Positions 44,455-53,734 of a DNA stretch of 64,000 nucleotides are shown here, one piece after another (position 1 is the first letter of the stretch; each line of letters starts with the position of its first letter). Under the pieces are notes generated by a model. It ran no database searches. It worked only from the letters and a program-made list of their open reading frames with translations, and was not told where the DNA came from. Source of the DNA: Hyunsoonleella aestuarii. GTDB taxonomy: Bacteria; Bacteroidota; Bacteroidia; Flavobacteriales; Flavobacteriaceae. Position numbers and translations under genes: made by a program. The stretch lies in NCBI RefSeq assembly GCF_006148925.1, contig NZ_VAWB01000001.1:1392001-1456000 (forward strand), given 5' to 3'.

Positions 44455-45126
44455 CTATTCTTTCATCAACTGCTCAAGCCCCATAATGTAAATTGCATAT
44501 ATATCTACATGACTTAACACCTCCGATTTCGTAACATCAAAAACACCATAATATCTTTTTACTGAACGAAGATTTGCAAAGTCATTTATCTCTATATTTT
44601 TTTTCCAAACCTTATTTTTGTTTCCATCGAACACTGTGGCGTGTATTCTAAGACTTGGTTTAGTGTTAGTTTTAGATTTGTTATTCCCAAAGGTAACCGA
44701 GGTGCTACCTCCATTGGAAATCTTTACGTAATACCTAATGTATCTGTTGTTTTCAGTACAATTAACTTTTGCTCCTTTAAAGCTGTTTGAAGGCAGTCCT
44801 TCAAGACGTCCACCATTTCCTCCGGAGTCATAAACCCTTCCTCTTTTGTCTCTATAAAAACACATTTTTACTGGCATTTGTAATTTTTCGGTAAATGCCT
44901 CTTCGGTTTTAATTTTAATAGAATTTATAAGTTCTTCAGGAAATATTTTACTTACAGAAAAATCAGATAACCAATTCCTATTATTACGCTCAACCTTTAC
45001 AAAATCAGTAAGTTCGGAATCCACATCAAAAATGAAGGAGTAAACAGCACCACTTTGAGCACTTGCTACAAATGCATAAAATAATAATGTTATAATTAAT
45101 AAAGGCTTTAAATTAAGGTATTTCAT
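44455..45126 (-). CDS. Secreted protein of unknown function
   Basis: A 223-residue protein with a signal peptide (1-23, FYAFVASAQS), then a mixed alpha/beta mature part with few recognisable motifs. It has DFVKVERNNRNWLSDFSV, a segment KMCFYRDKRGRVYDSGGNGGR and two Cys (about 84 and 116) that could pair. I do not recognise the family. The gap before it (44298-44454) contains an imperfect palindrome only. It is alone on its strand between folK and the methyltransferase. Confidence 0.75.
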   Translation of the reverse strand: MKYLNLKPLLIITLLFYAFVASAQSGAVYSFIFDVDSELTDFVKVERNNRNWLSDFSVSKIFPEELINSIKIKTEEAFTEKLQMPVKMCFYRDKRGRVYDSGGNGGRLEGLPSNSFKGAKVNCTENNRYIRYYVKISNGGSTSVTFGNNKSKTNTKPSLRIHATVFDGNKNKVWKKNIEINDFANLRSVKRYYGVFDVTKSEVLSHVDIYAIYIMGLEQLMKE

Positions 45127-45296
45127 TTTGCTTAAATTTAACTATCTCTATGTAACAATATTGACTTTATGGAAAATGCTTGCAAAAGATTAGATAAGGT
45201 TTGGATTTAATAAGGTATATTGATTGATAAGCGAAGTTAGAATATCATACATTAAGAATCATAATAAATTGTAGATTAAAACTTTAATTTTATAAT

Positions 45297-45980
45297 CTAG
45301 CTGGTTTTGAATATCATGGTCACAATTCTTCCTTTATTGTTTTCTAAATGATGCTCATTCAAAATATTTACTTCTTTCATCTTAAAATTAAAAGGAGCTT
45401 CTAAAATGTCAAGTCCACTACTATATTTTACACGATTTCCTTGTCCCGATATTATGTCTGTATTAGGTTTAAAATTATCATTTGGGATATGTTCGGTAAG
45501 AATGATGTATTTGTAGGTTGATAGTTTTTCAACGATTTTTTTAATTTCAGTATTCGATAAATGCTGTAATACTTGCCGCAATAATACACAATCGGCATTT
45601 GGGAGCTTCTCTTCTGAAATATCTAAACAATGAAACGTCAAGCGTTCTTCTTTAAAAGTTTTTTTATTTCTTTCAATCAGGTTTTCAACTATATCTACTC
45701 CAATATATTTTTTGGTGAATTTAACTAAGTGTTTCCCAATATTAAAATCACCACAACCCAAATCGCAAACGATTAATGGCTTATCGAAAGATTTCAAAAA
45801 TGTAATTACAGCTTCCAAATAAGGCTTAATAATATGTGGATGATGAGAGCCTTCACCAGAATAAAAATCGAAGTCATTTCCGCCCCAAAGATTCTTTTCA
45901 TAAATCTGATTCATGACATCTTTTGTAGGCCATGGTTGTTTATTAGGTTTTTTCAAGGGTTCTAAGTTTACTAAACACAT
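45297..45980 (-). CDS. Class I SAM-dependent methyltransferase
   Basis: A 227-residue methyltransferase. The nucleotide-binding motif I is VCDLGCGDFNIGKHL (about 92-106), followed by YIGVDIVENLIERN and the later LLRQVLQHLSNTEI. The N-terminal MNQIYEKNLWGG is typical of this group. Substrate unknown. The ATG at 45980 overlaps the RNA methylase gene by 38 nt; an internal ATG at 45914 would avoid this but cut a conserved WPTKD stretch, so I keep the longer form. Confidence 0.82.
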   Translation of the reverse strand: MCLVNLEPLKKPNKQPWPTKDVMNQIYEKNLWGGNDFDFYSGEGSHHPHIIKPYLEAVITFLKSFDKPLIVCDLGCGDFNIGKHLVKFTKKYIGVDIVENLIERNKKTFKEERLTFHCLDISEEKLPNADCVLLRQVLQHLSNTEIKKIVEKLSTYKYIILTEHIPNDNFKPNTDIISGQGNRVKYSSGLDILEAPFNFKMKEVNILNEHHLENNKGRIVTMIFKTS

Positions 45981-46485
45981 CCCAAACTACAACGCCGCAA
46001 CTAACCGAAATATTTAAAGAATGCTTGGTGCCATATTGCGGTATTTCAATTACTGTATCACTGGCATTAACCACATCTTGAGAGACACCTTTTACTTCAT
46101 TGCCAAAAACTAGAGCGTAAGTTGTTTGTCGTTTTGGTGCAAAGTTGTTGAGCATAGTTGCGTTTTCAGCTTGTTCAATAGAACACACTTTAACCTTATT
46201 AGTTTGCAATCGTTTAACCAAATCCAGAGTATTTTCTACATATTCCCAAGCCACAGTTTCAGTACTGCCTAAAGCTGTTTTGTGAATGTCTTTATGTGGA
46301 GGTGTCGCTGTTATGCCACAGAGGTAAATTTTTTCAATTAAAAACGCGTCACTCGTTCTAAATACAGAACCAATATTGTTTAAACTTCTAATATTATCAA
46401 GAATAATAATTATTGGCGTTTTCTCTGCTTCTTTAAAACCAACAACACTTAATCTGTCTAATTCGCTATTTTTTAATTTTCTCAT
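45943..46485 (-). CDS. SpoU/TrmH family RNA methyltransferase
   Basis: A 180-residue SPOUT methyltransferase that should methylate a ribose (2'-O) in tRNA or rRNA. The SpoU motifs are LDNIRSLNNIGSVFRTSDAF (motif 1, about 28-47), YALVFGNEVKGVSQ (motif 2) and EIPQYGTKHSLNISVSCGVVVWD (motif 3, the SAM-binding trefoil knot). The frame is open to an ATG at 46503, but that part lies inside the REP-like repeat; I use the ATG at 46485 (MRKLKNSELDRL). Confidence 0.9.
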   Translation of the reverse strand: MRKLKNSELDRLSVVGFKEAEKTPIIIILDNIRSLNNIGSVFRTSDAFLIEKIYLCGITATPPHKDIHKTALGSTETVAWEYVENTLDLVKRLQTNKVKVCSIEQAENATMLNNFAPKRQTTYALVFGNEVKGVSQDVVNASDTVIEIPQYGTKHSLNISVSCGVVVWDVFSKLRTLEKT

Positions 46486-46496
46486 TAATATAATCT

Positions 46497-46522
46497 TTGT
46501 CATTACCGCGAAGGTGGAAATT
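46497..46522. repeat. Degenerate REP-like palindromic repeat, copy 2
   Basis: TTGTCATTACCGCGAAGGTG followed by GAAAT, close to the GTCATTCCCGCGAAGGCGGG element. It lies in the gap between the RNA methylase gene and mutS and overlaps the extended (non-chosen) start of the former. See copy 1 at 33140-33166. Confidence 0.5.
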
Positions 46523-46680
46523 TTATCGAACGTGTCAATTTATTCGAAATAGCAGCTATTGTTAAAATCTCGTCCTAATTGTAGATAACTTATGATTCCA
46601 CAACTTCAAAAAACATGAAATTAGTAGTACATTGCATGCTACAATTTTGTCAAAAGTAACATTTAAAAATCACTTTTCCA

Positions 46681-49293
46681 TTGGCTAAAAAAGCAAAGAA
46701 AGAAACTCCTTTAATGAAGCAATATAATGCAATAAAGGCAAAGTATCCCGATGCCTTATTGTTGTTTCGTGTGGGCGATTTTTATGAAACCTTTGGAAGT
46801 GACGCTGTTAAAGCTGCTGGAATTTTAGGGATTATTTTAACCAAGCGTGGTGCGGGAAGTGAGAGTGAAACAGAGTTGGCAGGGTTTCCTCATCATTCTT
46901 TAAATACATATTTACCAAAGTTGGTAAAAGCAGGCGAACGCGTTGCTATTTGCGATCAGTTAGAAGACCCAAAACAAACTAAATCCATTGTAAAACGTGG
47001 TGTAACCGAATTGGTAACACCTGGTGTAGCCTTAAATGATGAGGTTTTAGTATCTAAATCGAATAACTTTTTGTGTTCGGTTTATTTTGATAAAAAATAT
47101 ATTGGAATTTCATTTCTAGACATTTCTACAGGTGAGTTTTTTACGTCACAAGGCAATGCAGAATACATTGATAAGTTACTTCAAAACTTTAGTCCGAGTG
47201 AAGTTTTGGTTTCAAAACAAAAGCGTGTGCTTTTTAATGAAACATTTGGTGATGATTTTCATACTTTTTATCTTGAAGATTGGGTGTATCAAACCGATTA
47301 TGCTTATGAAACTTTAATTAAACACTTCGACACAAAAACATTGAAAGGTTTTGGTATTGAAGATTTGTATGAGGGTATTATTGCATCTGGTTCTATTCTT
47401 CATTATTTAGGAGAAACCCAACATCACAAATTACAACATATTACGGGTATTTCTAGAATAGCTGAAGATGAGTATGTTTGGATGGATAAATTCACTATTA
47501 GAAATTTAGAGCTTTACAATTCTACTAACAATAGTGCTGTAACTCTTTTAAATGTTATTGATAAAACTATTTCGCCTATGGGTGGAAGGCTTTTAAAACG
47601 TTGGTTAGCATTGCCGTTAAAAAACGTTGAAAAAATTAAGCAACGTCATGAAGTAGTAAGTTTTTTAAGCAAAGAAAACACCGTGCTTCAAAAGATTCAA
47701 AATCATATTAAACATATAGGTGATTTAGAACGACTGATTTCAAAAACAGCTACCGGTAAGGTGAATCCACGAGAGGTCATTCAACTAAAAAATTCTTTAG
47801 AAGCCCTTGTTCCTATTAAAAGTATGGCTTCAAATTCTGAAAATGAATCATTACGAATTATTGGTGATAATTTGCAGAGTTGTGAGGTTCTTCGTGAAAA
47901 AATAAAGGAAACACTTAATGAAGAAGCGCCTGTAAATGTCCTAAAAGGTAATACCATCGCAATTGGGTTTTCATCAGAATTAGATGAACTAAGAGACTTA
48001 TCAAAATCAGGTAAAGATTATTTAGATAATTTGCTGGAACGTGAAAGTGAACGTACTGGTATTACATCACTAAAGATTGCATCCAATAATGTTTTTGGTT
48101 ACTATATTGAAGTTCGAAATACGCATAAAGATAAAGTCCCTGATGAATGGATACGTAAACAAACCTTAGTAAATGCAGAACGTTACATTACCGAAGAACT
48201 TAAAGAGTACGAAGCCAAGATTCTTGGAGCCGAAGAACGTATTTTAACCATTGAGCAGCAATTATTTTCAGAGTTGGTTGGTTGGATGAATATATACATC
48301 AAAACGGTCCAGCAAAACGCTTATTTAATTGGTCAACTAGATTGTTTATGCGGTTTTGCTCAACTGGCAAAAGATAATGATTACATATATCCAAATATTG
48401 ATAATTCCTTCGATTTAGATATAAAAGATGGTCGCCATCCAGTTATTGAAAAGCAATTGCCACTAGGAGATGTTTACATAGCTAACAATGTATTTTTAGA
48501 TAGAACATCGCAACAAATTATTATGATTACTGGGCCAAATATGTCTGGTAAGTCGGCAATTTTGCGTCAAACAGCCTTAATTGTATTGTTGGCTCAAATT
48601 GGAAGTTTTGTACCAGCTAAGGAAGCGAATATTGGTTTAGTTGATAAAATATTTACTAGAGTAGGCGCGAGTGATAATATTTCTATGGGTGAATCTACTT
48701 TTATGGTAGAAATGAATGAAACGGCTTCTATTCTGAATAATATTTCTGAAAGAAGTTTAGTCTTACTTGATGAGATAGGACGAGGAACCAGTACATATGA
48801 TGGTATTTCTATAGCTTGGGCTATTAGTGAATATTTACATGAACATCCTTCAAAACCAAAAACATTATTTGCAACCCATTACCATGAGCTTAATGAAATG
48901 AGTGAAACCTTTGAGCGTATAAAAAATTTCAATGTTTCTGTTAAGGAGTTGAAGGATAATGTGTTGTTCTTGAGAAAACTCGTTAAAGGTGGCAGCGCCC
49001 ATAGTTTTGGTATTCATGTAGCTAAAATGGCAGGCATGCCCCAGCAAGTTTTGCGTCGAGCTAATAAGATTTTAGAAAAATTAGAAAAATCTCATTCTAG
49101 TGAAGAGCTAACAGATAAGGTTAAAACCTTAAATGACGATTTGCAACTTAGTTTCTTTAATTTAGACGATCCTTTGCTTGAAAATATCAAGGACGAAATA
49201 CTACATACCGATATTGATACCCTCACACCAGTTGAAGCGCTTATGAAACTCAATGAGATAAAGCGTATGTTGGTAAAGAAAAAACAGGCATAA
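46681..49293 (+). CDS. mutS: DNA mismatch repair protein MutS
   Basis: MutS finds mismatches and starts repair. The 870 residues contain the mismatch-probing [10 protein letters not shown] (30-39; Phe34 and Glu36), the connector and lever domains, Walker A GPNMSGKS near 619-626, Walker [12 protein letters not shown] near 697 and the HYHELNEM region. The start is a TTG (46681-46683), giving [16 protein letters not shown] as in homologues; no suitable ATG lies nearby. A tRNA pair follows. Confidence 0.96.
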   Translation: MAKKAKKETPLMKQYNAIKAKYPDALLLFRVGDFYETFGSDAVKAAGILGIILTKRGAGSESETELAGFPHHSLNTYLPKLVKAGERVAICDQLEDPKQTKSIVKRGVTELVTPGVALNDEVLVSKSNNFLCSVYFDKKYIGISFLDISTGEFFTSQGNAEYIDKLLQNFSPSEVLVSKQKRVLFNETFGDDFHTFYLEDWVYQTDYAYETLIKHFDTKTLKGFGIEDLYEGIIASGSILHYLGETQHHKLQHITGISRIAEDEYVWMDKFTIRNLELYNSTNNSAVTLLNVIDKTISPMGGRLLKRWLALPLKNVEKIKQRHEVVSFLSKENTVLQKIQNHIKHIGDLERLISKTATGKVNPREVIQLKNSLEALVPIKSMASNSENESLRIIGDNLQSCEVLREKIKETLNEEAPVNVLKGNTIAIGFSSELDELRDLSKSGKDYLDNLLERESERTGITSLKIASNNVFGYYIEVRNTHKDKVPDEWIRKQTLVNAERYITEELKEYEAKILGAEERILTIEQQLFSELVGWMNIYIKTVQQNAYLIGQLDCLCGFAQLAKDNDYIYPNIDNSFDLDIKDGRHPVIEKQLPLGDVYIANNVFLDRTSQQIIMITGPNMSGKSAILRQTALIVLLAQIGSFVPAKEANIGLVDKIFTRVGASDNISMGESTFMVEMNETASILNNISERSLVLLDEIGRGTSTYDGISIAWAISEYLHEHPSKPKTLFATHYHELNEMSETFERIKNFNVSVKELKDNVLFLRKLVKGGSAHSFGIHVAKMAGMPQQVLRRANKILEKLEKSHSSEELTDKVKTLNDDLQLSFFNLDDPLLENIKDEILHTDIDTLTPVEALMKLNEIKRMLVKKKQA

Positions 49294-49322
49294 AAATAAT
49301 TTCATTTATTTTATCAAAAGGC

Positions 49323-49352
49323 TTTGCTTTTCCTAGAAATATTTTAAATTTG
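49323..49352 (+). promoter_or_regulatory. Promoter of the tRNA-Gly/tRNA-Leu pair
   Basis: TTTG (49323-49326), an 18-nt spacer and TAAATTTG (49345-49352) followed by CATCC. The spacer is slightly short. Start near 49357. Confidence 0.5.
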
Positions 49353-49390
49353 CATCCGCAATCGAGAGATTGTTTGTTCATTAAAAAACT

Positions 49391-49462
49391 GCGAAAGTAG
49401 CTCAGGGGTAGAGCATCACCTTGCCAAGGTGAGGGTCGCGGGTTCAAATCCCGTCTTTCGCT
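49391..49462 (+). tRNA. tRNA-Gly (anticodon GCC)
   Basis: A 72-nt cloverleaf: acceptor arms GCGAAAG / CTTTCGC with discriminator T, anticodon stem TCACC / GGTGA around the loop TTGCCAA, and the T-arm GGTTCAAATCC. The CCA end is not encoded. It lies 32 nt before tRNA-Leu and is likely cotranscribed. Confidence 0.95.
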
Positions 49463-49494
49463 CTGAAACTTTCTTAAAATATACCAATTAATTT

Positions 49495-49578
49495 GCTGAA
49501 GTGGTGGAATTGGTAGACACGTTGGACTTAAAATCCAATGGACATTAGTCCGTGCGGGTTCAAGTCCCGCCTTCAGTA
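49495..49578 (+). tRNA. tRNA-Leu (anticodon TAA)
   Basis: An 84-nt class II tRNA with long variable arm (GGACATTAGTCC). Acceptor arms GCTGAAG / CTTCAGT end with a G-T pair and discriminator A; anticodon stem TTGGA / TCCAA holds the loop CTTAAAA. CCA is not encoded. Confidence 0.95.
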
Positions 49579-49579
49579 C

Positions 49580-49617
49580 AAAAGCCTTTATCTTTTTTAG
49601 ATAGAGGCTTTTTTTTA
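49580..49617 (+). terminator. Terminator of the tRNA pair
   Basis: AAAGCCTTTATCT and AGATAGAGGCTTT pair with one mismatch, followed by T7. Confidence 0.85.
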
Positions 49618-49640
49618 TGGGTCATTTTGAGTAATAAAAT

Positions 49641-49668
49641 AAAAAAACCACCGTGAAGACGGTGGTTT
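49641..49668 (-). terminator. Terminator of the hendecad lipoprotein gene
   Basis: AAACCACCGT and ACGGTGGTTT form a perfect 10-bp stem; on the minus strand a T7 run follows. Confidence 0.85.
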
Positions 49669-49691
49669 AATAATACTTAAATCAACAACGT

Positions 49692-50048
49692 TTAGTTGTT
49701 AATCTTAATTTTATCTGCTTCTTTTTTAATAGCATCGGAAGCTGAACTTGCAGCATCATCCACTGCTTCTCCTGCAGCATCTACAGCTTTGTCTACAGTT
49801 TCACCAGCAGCATCTACAGCAGCATCAACTGCGTCTCCAGCAGCATCGACTGCGTCTCCAGCGGCGTCAACTGCGTTTTCAACAGCATCGCCAGTAGCTT
49901 CTGCAGCTTCATCTATAGCGTCACCAGCAGCTTCAGTAGCATTCTCTACTGCTTCTTCAACAGAATCTGCTTTTTTTGTATCTCTACAAGAAGTAAAAGA
50001 TATTGCTAATGCCATTAATAATGCCAAACTTAAAAGTGATTTTTTCAT
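49692..50048 (-). CDS. Ala/Asp-rich lipoprotein with hendecad repeats
   Basis: A 118-residue protein with a lipoprotein signal peptide (lipobox FTSC, Cys21). The rest is almost only Ala, Asp, Glu, Val and Gly in 11-residue repeats of the form AAGDAVDxAVD at 29-39, 40-50, 51-61, 69-79, 80-90, 91-101 and 102-112, with a single 7-residue unit at 62-68. The pattern predicts a long amphipathic helix like LEA-type hendecads. DNA is GC-richer than its neighbours because of GCx and GAC codons. Role unknown; an envelope or stress role is a guess. Confidence 0.8.
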   Translation of the reverse strand: MKKSLLSLALLMALAISFTSCRDTKKADSVEEAVENATEAAGDAIDEAAEATGDAVENAVDAAGDAVDAAGDAVDAAVDAAGETVDKAVDAAGEAVDDAASSASDAIKKEADKIKINN

Positions 50049-50129
50049 GATTTTTGTTTTTAGTGTTAATTATTTATAGTCAGTGTCAATTTAATGACTT
50101 TATTTAAAAATTCTGTTTAAATTTATAGT

Positions 50130-51365
50130 TTATATACGCAGATAGTCTAGTATTTGGATGACTGCACCTCTGTTTTTTCTTATAAACTCCGAATTTTTAG
50201 ACCCACTTTTTAAACGTAAGTCACTATTTGTGATTAATTTATTCATTATCGTATCAAACTCAACTTGATTTGAAATAGACCACATCCCTCCATTATTAAT
50301 CATAGCTTCCGCTTCTGGAAATTTTGAATAATTTTTTCCAATAATTATTGAGACACCAAATACAGCCGGTTCTAAAGTATTATGTAGTCCAGTGTTTCCC
50401 ATTGCCCCACCCACATAGGCAATATCTGCATAGCTATAAATTTTGCTAAGTAAACCAATGGTGTCTATAATAAAAATCTTAGCCTCGAGAATTTCTTTAC
50501 TATCTTTTTCAGAATATAAAATCGTTTTTGTGTTTAGTTTCTTTTGTAAATTCTTGATTTGAGCAGGTTTAATGTTATGAGGTGCAATAATGTACTTTAC
50601 GTCGTTGTAATTACTGTTATTTATGAAATCTATAAGCAACTTTTCATCTTCCTGCCAACTACTACCTGCCACTATACATAACTTGTCTTGCTTAAAATTG
50701 GCTATAAAATCTAATGTGTTATCAGTTCCTAATTGACCTGTAACTCGATCGAATCTTGTGTCTCCTGAAACACTCACATTTTTGAAACCGATGGTTTCTA
50801 AAAGCGCTTTAGAATGTTCGGTTTGAGTAAAAATATGATCGAATGCAAATAAGGCGTTTTTTAAATGACTACCATAGAATTTAAAATACGGTTGGTTTTT
50901 TCTAAACTCTGCTGAAATTAATATAGCACGCTTTTGCCTCTTCTTTAATTCGAGTAAAAAGTTAGGCCAAATATCATATTTAACAAACACCGTAAGCTCT
51001 GGCTTTACAATGTCTAGAAATTTTTTCGCTTTCGATATTGTGTCTAAAGGAAGATAAACAACAACATTAGCAACAGGAGAAATTTTCCTTATTTGATAAC
51101 CAGAGGGAGAAAAAAAAGACAGAATAATTTCGTGATTTTTATAGTGCTCCCTTAGTTTTTTAAAAACCGGAAATCCTTGTTCATATTCACCCAAAGAAGC
51201 ACAATGAAACCAAAGTTTTTTATTAGATGGATTTAATTCACTTTTTAAAATTTGAAAAGTTTTAGAACGCCCATCAACACCAAGCTTTATTTTTTCATTA
51301 AAAGGAGCTAAGCATTTTAGAGCAAAATCAAGACATTTAATAGAAGTATTGTAAAAAAAGTTCAA
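50130..51365 (-). CDS. waaA: 3-deoxy-D-manno-octulosonic acid transferase
   Basis: It adds Kdo to lipid A. The 411 residues are a GT-B glycosyltransferase with an N-terminal hydrophobic part, the family motifs WFHCASLGEYEQGFPVFK (about 52-69), VKYDIWPNFLLELKKR and the donor-site segment YVGGAMGNTGLHNTLEPAVFG (about 318-338). The start is a TTG (51363-51365), matching homologues that begin MNFLYN. It is divergent from the sugar aminotransferase. Confidence 0.93.
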   Translation of the reverse strand: MNFFYNTSIKCLDFALKCLAPFNEKIKLGVDGRSKTFQILKSELNPSNKKLWFHCASLGEYEQGFPVFKKLREHYKNHEIILSFFSPSGYQIRKISPVANVVVYLPLDTISKAKKFLDIVKPELTVFVKYDIWPNFLLELKKRQKRAILISAEFRKNQPYFKFYGSHLKNALFAFDHIFTQTEHSKALLETIGFKNVSVSGDTRFDRVTGQLGTDNTLDFIANFKQDKLCIVAGSSWQEDEKLLIDFINNSNYNDVKYIIAPHNIKPAQIKNLQKKLNTKTILYSEKDSKEILEAKIFIIDTIGLLSKIYSYADIAYVGGAMGNTGLHNTLEPAVFGVSIIIGKNYSKFPEAEAMINNGGMWSISNQVEFDTIMNKLITNSDLRLKSGSKNSEFIRKNRGAVIQILDYLRI

Positions 51366-51433
51366 TCTTATTTTGTTTAACGCTAAAATACATTTCTTTC
51401 AATGAAATCTGTGGATAACAGGTGCGATTTTTG

Positions 51434-51441
51434 TAATTTTG
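51434..51441 (+). promoter_or_regulatory. Putative -7 box of the aminotransferase-galE unit (TAATTTTG)
   Basis: Exact TAnnTTTG; at the -33 position, 20 nt upstream, TGTG stands in place of TTTG. The leader would be about 67 nt. Confidence 0.35.
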
Positions 51442-51512
51442 TTTGCTTAAAACTTGAATAGAGTTCGGCTTATGTTCAATAAATAGGTCATGGACATCTT
51501 TATACTTTAAAC

Positions 51513-52670
51513 ATGAGAAAAATTCAAATGGTTGATCTAAAAGGTCAGTATGCCGACATAAAAGATGTCGTTAATCCTTCAATTCAAGAGGTAATTGAAA
51601 ATACAGCATTTATAAATGGGCCAAAGGTTCATGAATTTCAGAAAAATCTAGAAAACTACCTAGGTATTAAACATGTTATACCTTGTGCTAATGGGACTGA
51701 TGCCCTTCAAATAGCCATGATGGGTTTAGGATTGAAACCTGGAGATGAAGTTATAACTGCAGACTTTACATTTGCAGCAACTGTTGAGGTAATAGCTTTG
51801 TTGCAATTAACTCCTGTATTAGTAGATGTTAACGAGGGTGATTTTAATATCAATATTGATGCCATTAAAAAAGCTATAACTCCAAAAACTAAAGCTATTG
51901 TTCCTATACATTTATTTGGGCAATGCGCTAATATGGAAGCTATCATGGAAGTAGCCAATGAGTATAATTTATTTGTAATTGAGGATAATGCTCAAGCTAT
52001 TGGAGCAAATTACACCTATAAGGATGGTTCTAAAGCAAAGGCTGGAACTATTGGAAATGTAGGGGCAACTTCTTTTTTTCCATCAAAAAATTTAGGGTGT
52101 TATGGAGACGGCGGTGCTATTTTTACAAATGACGATGATTTAGCACATACTATTAGAGGTATAGTTAATCATGGCATGTACAGACGTTATCATCATGATG
52201 TGGTTGGTGTAAATTCTAGATTAGATAGTATTCAAGCGGCGGTTTTAGATGCTAAACTTCCAAAATTAGATAGTTATAACAGAGCAAGACAGCATGCTGC
52301 AAAAAAATATAATGCTTCTTTCAAAGGCATTCAAAGTATCATCACACCAGTTACAGTTAATAAAGGGTGTGTAGGTATTTGCGATAATTGTGATTGTCAT
52401 GTGTTTCATCAATATACATTAAGAATAGAAGGTGCAGATAGAGACGCCTTAGCTGCTCATTTAAATGAAAGTGGAATTCCTTGCGGTGTTTATTATCCAA
52501 TACCACTTCATAAGCAGAAAGCTTATGCTGATGATAGATATAATGAAGCTGATTTTCCGATAACCAATCAATTGGTCAAAGAAGTCATTTCATTACCGAT
52601 GCATACCGAATTAGATGATGAACAAATAGAATTTATTACATCCACAATTATTAAATTTATTAATGGTTAA
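51513..52670 (+). CDS. DegT/DnrJ/EryC1/StrS family sugar aminotransferase
   Basis: A 385-residue PLP enzyme of the nucleotide-sugar aminotransferases. It begins QMVDLKGQYADIKDVV, has the PCANGTDAL phosphate loop, IEDNAQAIGA with the PLP-binding Asp and the Schiff-base Lys in FFPSKNLGCYGDGG (about 192). At 286-295 there is a Cys cluster, C-x3-C-x2-C-x-C-H, in front of the FHQYT motif, which is unusual and may bind metal. It overlaps galE by 8 nt. It probably makes an amino sugar for surface glycans. Confidence 0.9.
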   Translation: MRKIQMVDLKGQYADIKDVVNPSIQEVIENTAFINGPKVHEFQKNLENYLGIKHVIPCANGTDALQIAMMGLGLKPGDEVITADFTFAATVEVIALLQLTPVLVDVNEGDFNINIDAIKKAITPKTKAIVPIHLFGQCANMEAIMEVANEYNLFVIEDNAQAIGANYTYKDGSKAKAGTIGNVGATSFFPSKNLGCYGDGGAIFTNDDDLAHTIRGIVNHGMYRRYHHDVVGVNSRLDSIQAAVLDAKLPKLDSYNRARQHAAKKYNASFKGIQSIITPVTVNKGCVGICDNCDCHVFHQYTLRIEGADRDALAAHLNESGIPCGVYYPIPLHKQKAYADDRYNEADFPITNQLVKEVISLPMHTELDDEQIEFITSTIIKFING

Positions 52671-53682
52671 GATATTAGTAACGGGTGGACTTGGTTTTAT
52701 AGGGTCTCATACCGTTGTAGAATTGCAAAATGAAGGATATGAGGTTGTTATAATTGATGACCTATCCAATTCTTCTGAAAAAGTATTGGATGGAATAGCG
52801 GCCATTACTGGGAAAACACCAATTTTTGAAAAGTTAGATCTTAAAGAAAAAGTGGGGGTTAAAGCTTTTTTTGCAAAACATGTTGATATAAAAGGAGTTA
52901 TTCACTTCGCGGCAAGTAAGGCTGTAGGAGAAAGTGTTAAGGAACCGTTATTATATTACGAAAACAATATTTGTACTTTGGTTTATATCTTAAAAGAACT
53001 TAAAAAATTACCCGAGGCTTCATTCATTTTTAGTTCATCCTGTACGGTTTATGGTCAAGCAGATGAATTACCAATCACAGAAAATGCACCTGTGAAGCAA
53101 GCTGAATCACCTTATGGTAATACAAAACAAATTGGTGAAGAAATTATTAAAGATACTTGTAAAGTAGTTTCTGGTTTAAAAGCGATAGCGTTAAGATATT
53201 TTAACCCAATTGGAGCACATGAATCCTCTAAAATTGGAGAATTACCAACTGGTGTACCTCAAAACTTAGTGCCATTTATAACGCAAACTGCAATTGGATT
53301 AAGACATGAATTGTCTGTTTTTGGAGATGATTATCCAACACCTGATGGCACTTGTGTTAGAGATTATATTCATGTTGTAGATTTAGCTAAGGCTCATGTA
53401 GTAGCTCTTGGGCGTTTGTTGAAAGGGAATAATAAATCGAATTATGAAACCTTTAATTTAGGTACTGGAAAAGGAAGTTCGGTTTTAGAAGTTGTTCAGT
53501 CTTTCGAACGTGTTTCAGGTAAAAAACTTAATTATAAAATTGTTGACAGAAGAGAAGGTGATGTTATTTCTGCTTATGCTGACACCAATAAGGCGAATAA
53601 TGATCTAGGGTGGAAAACCCAATTTTCTTTAGATGAGGCTATGCTTTCCGCTTGGAATTGGGAGAAGAAGGTTAGAAGTTAG
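52663..53682 (+). CDS. galE: UDP-glucose 4-epimerase
   Basis: It interconverts UDP-glucose and UDP-galactose (or the N-acetyl forms). The 339-residue short-chain dehydrogenase fold has GGLGFIGSH (8-16), the Ser126-Tyr151-Lys155 triad (SSSCTVYG; SPYGNTK) and RYFNPIGAHESS. Full length. Its start overlaps the aminotransferase stop, so the two are cotranslated, in line with nucleotide-sugar work. Confidence 0.94.
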   Translation: MVKILVTGGLGFIGSHTVVELQNEGYEVVIIDDLSNSSEKVLDGIAAITGKTPIFEKLDLKEKVGVKAFFAKHVDIKGVIHFAASKAVGESVKEPLLYYENNICTLVYILKELKKLPEASFIFSSSCTVYGQADELPITENAPVKQAESPYGNTKQIGEEIIKDTCKVVSGLKAIALRYFNPIGAHESSKIGELPTGVPQNLVPFITQTAIGLRHELSVFGDDYPTPDGTCVRDYIHVVDLAKAHVVALGRLLKGNNKSNYETFNLGTGKGSSVLEVVQSFERVSGKKLNYKIVDRREGDVISAYADTNKANNDLGWKTQFSLDEAMLSAWNWEKKVRS

Positions 53683-53689
53683 AAATGTT

Positions 53690-53733
53690 AAGAATAAAAA
53701 GAGGTTACTAAAATATTAGCAATCTTTTTTCTT
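53690..53733. terminator. Weak hairpin between galE and lspA
   Basis: TTACTAA and TTAGCAA pair imperfectly, flanked by A-rich and T-rich runs, between convergent genes. Low support. Confidence 0.35.
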
Positions 53734-53734
53734 C

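Noticed and set aside
49391-49578. tRNA genes as integration sites for a mobile element
   Set aside because: No integrase gene and no repeated tRNA 3' ends are found in the window; the flanks are core genes.
49696-50079. Open frame of 127 codons antisense to the hendecad lipoprotein gene
   Set aside because: The repeated codons keep the opposite strand free of stops; the translation is Ala/Ser low-complexity without a promoter. The sense frame has a lipobox and terminator.
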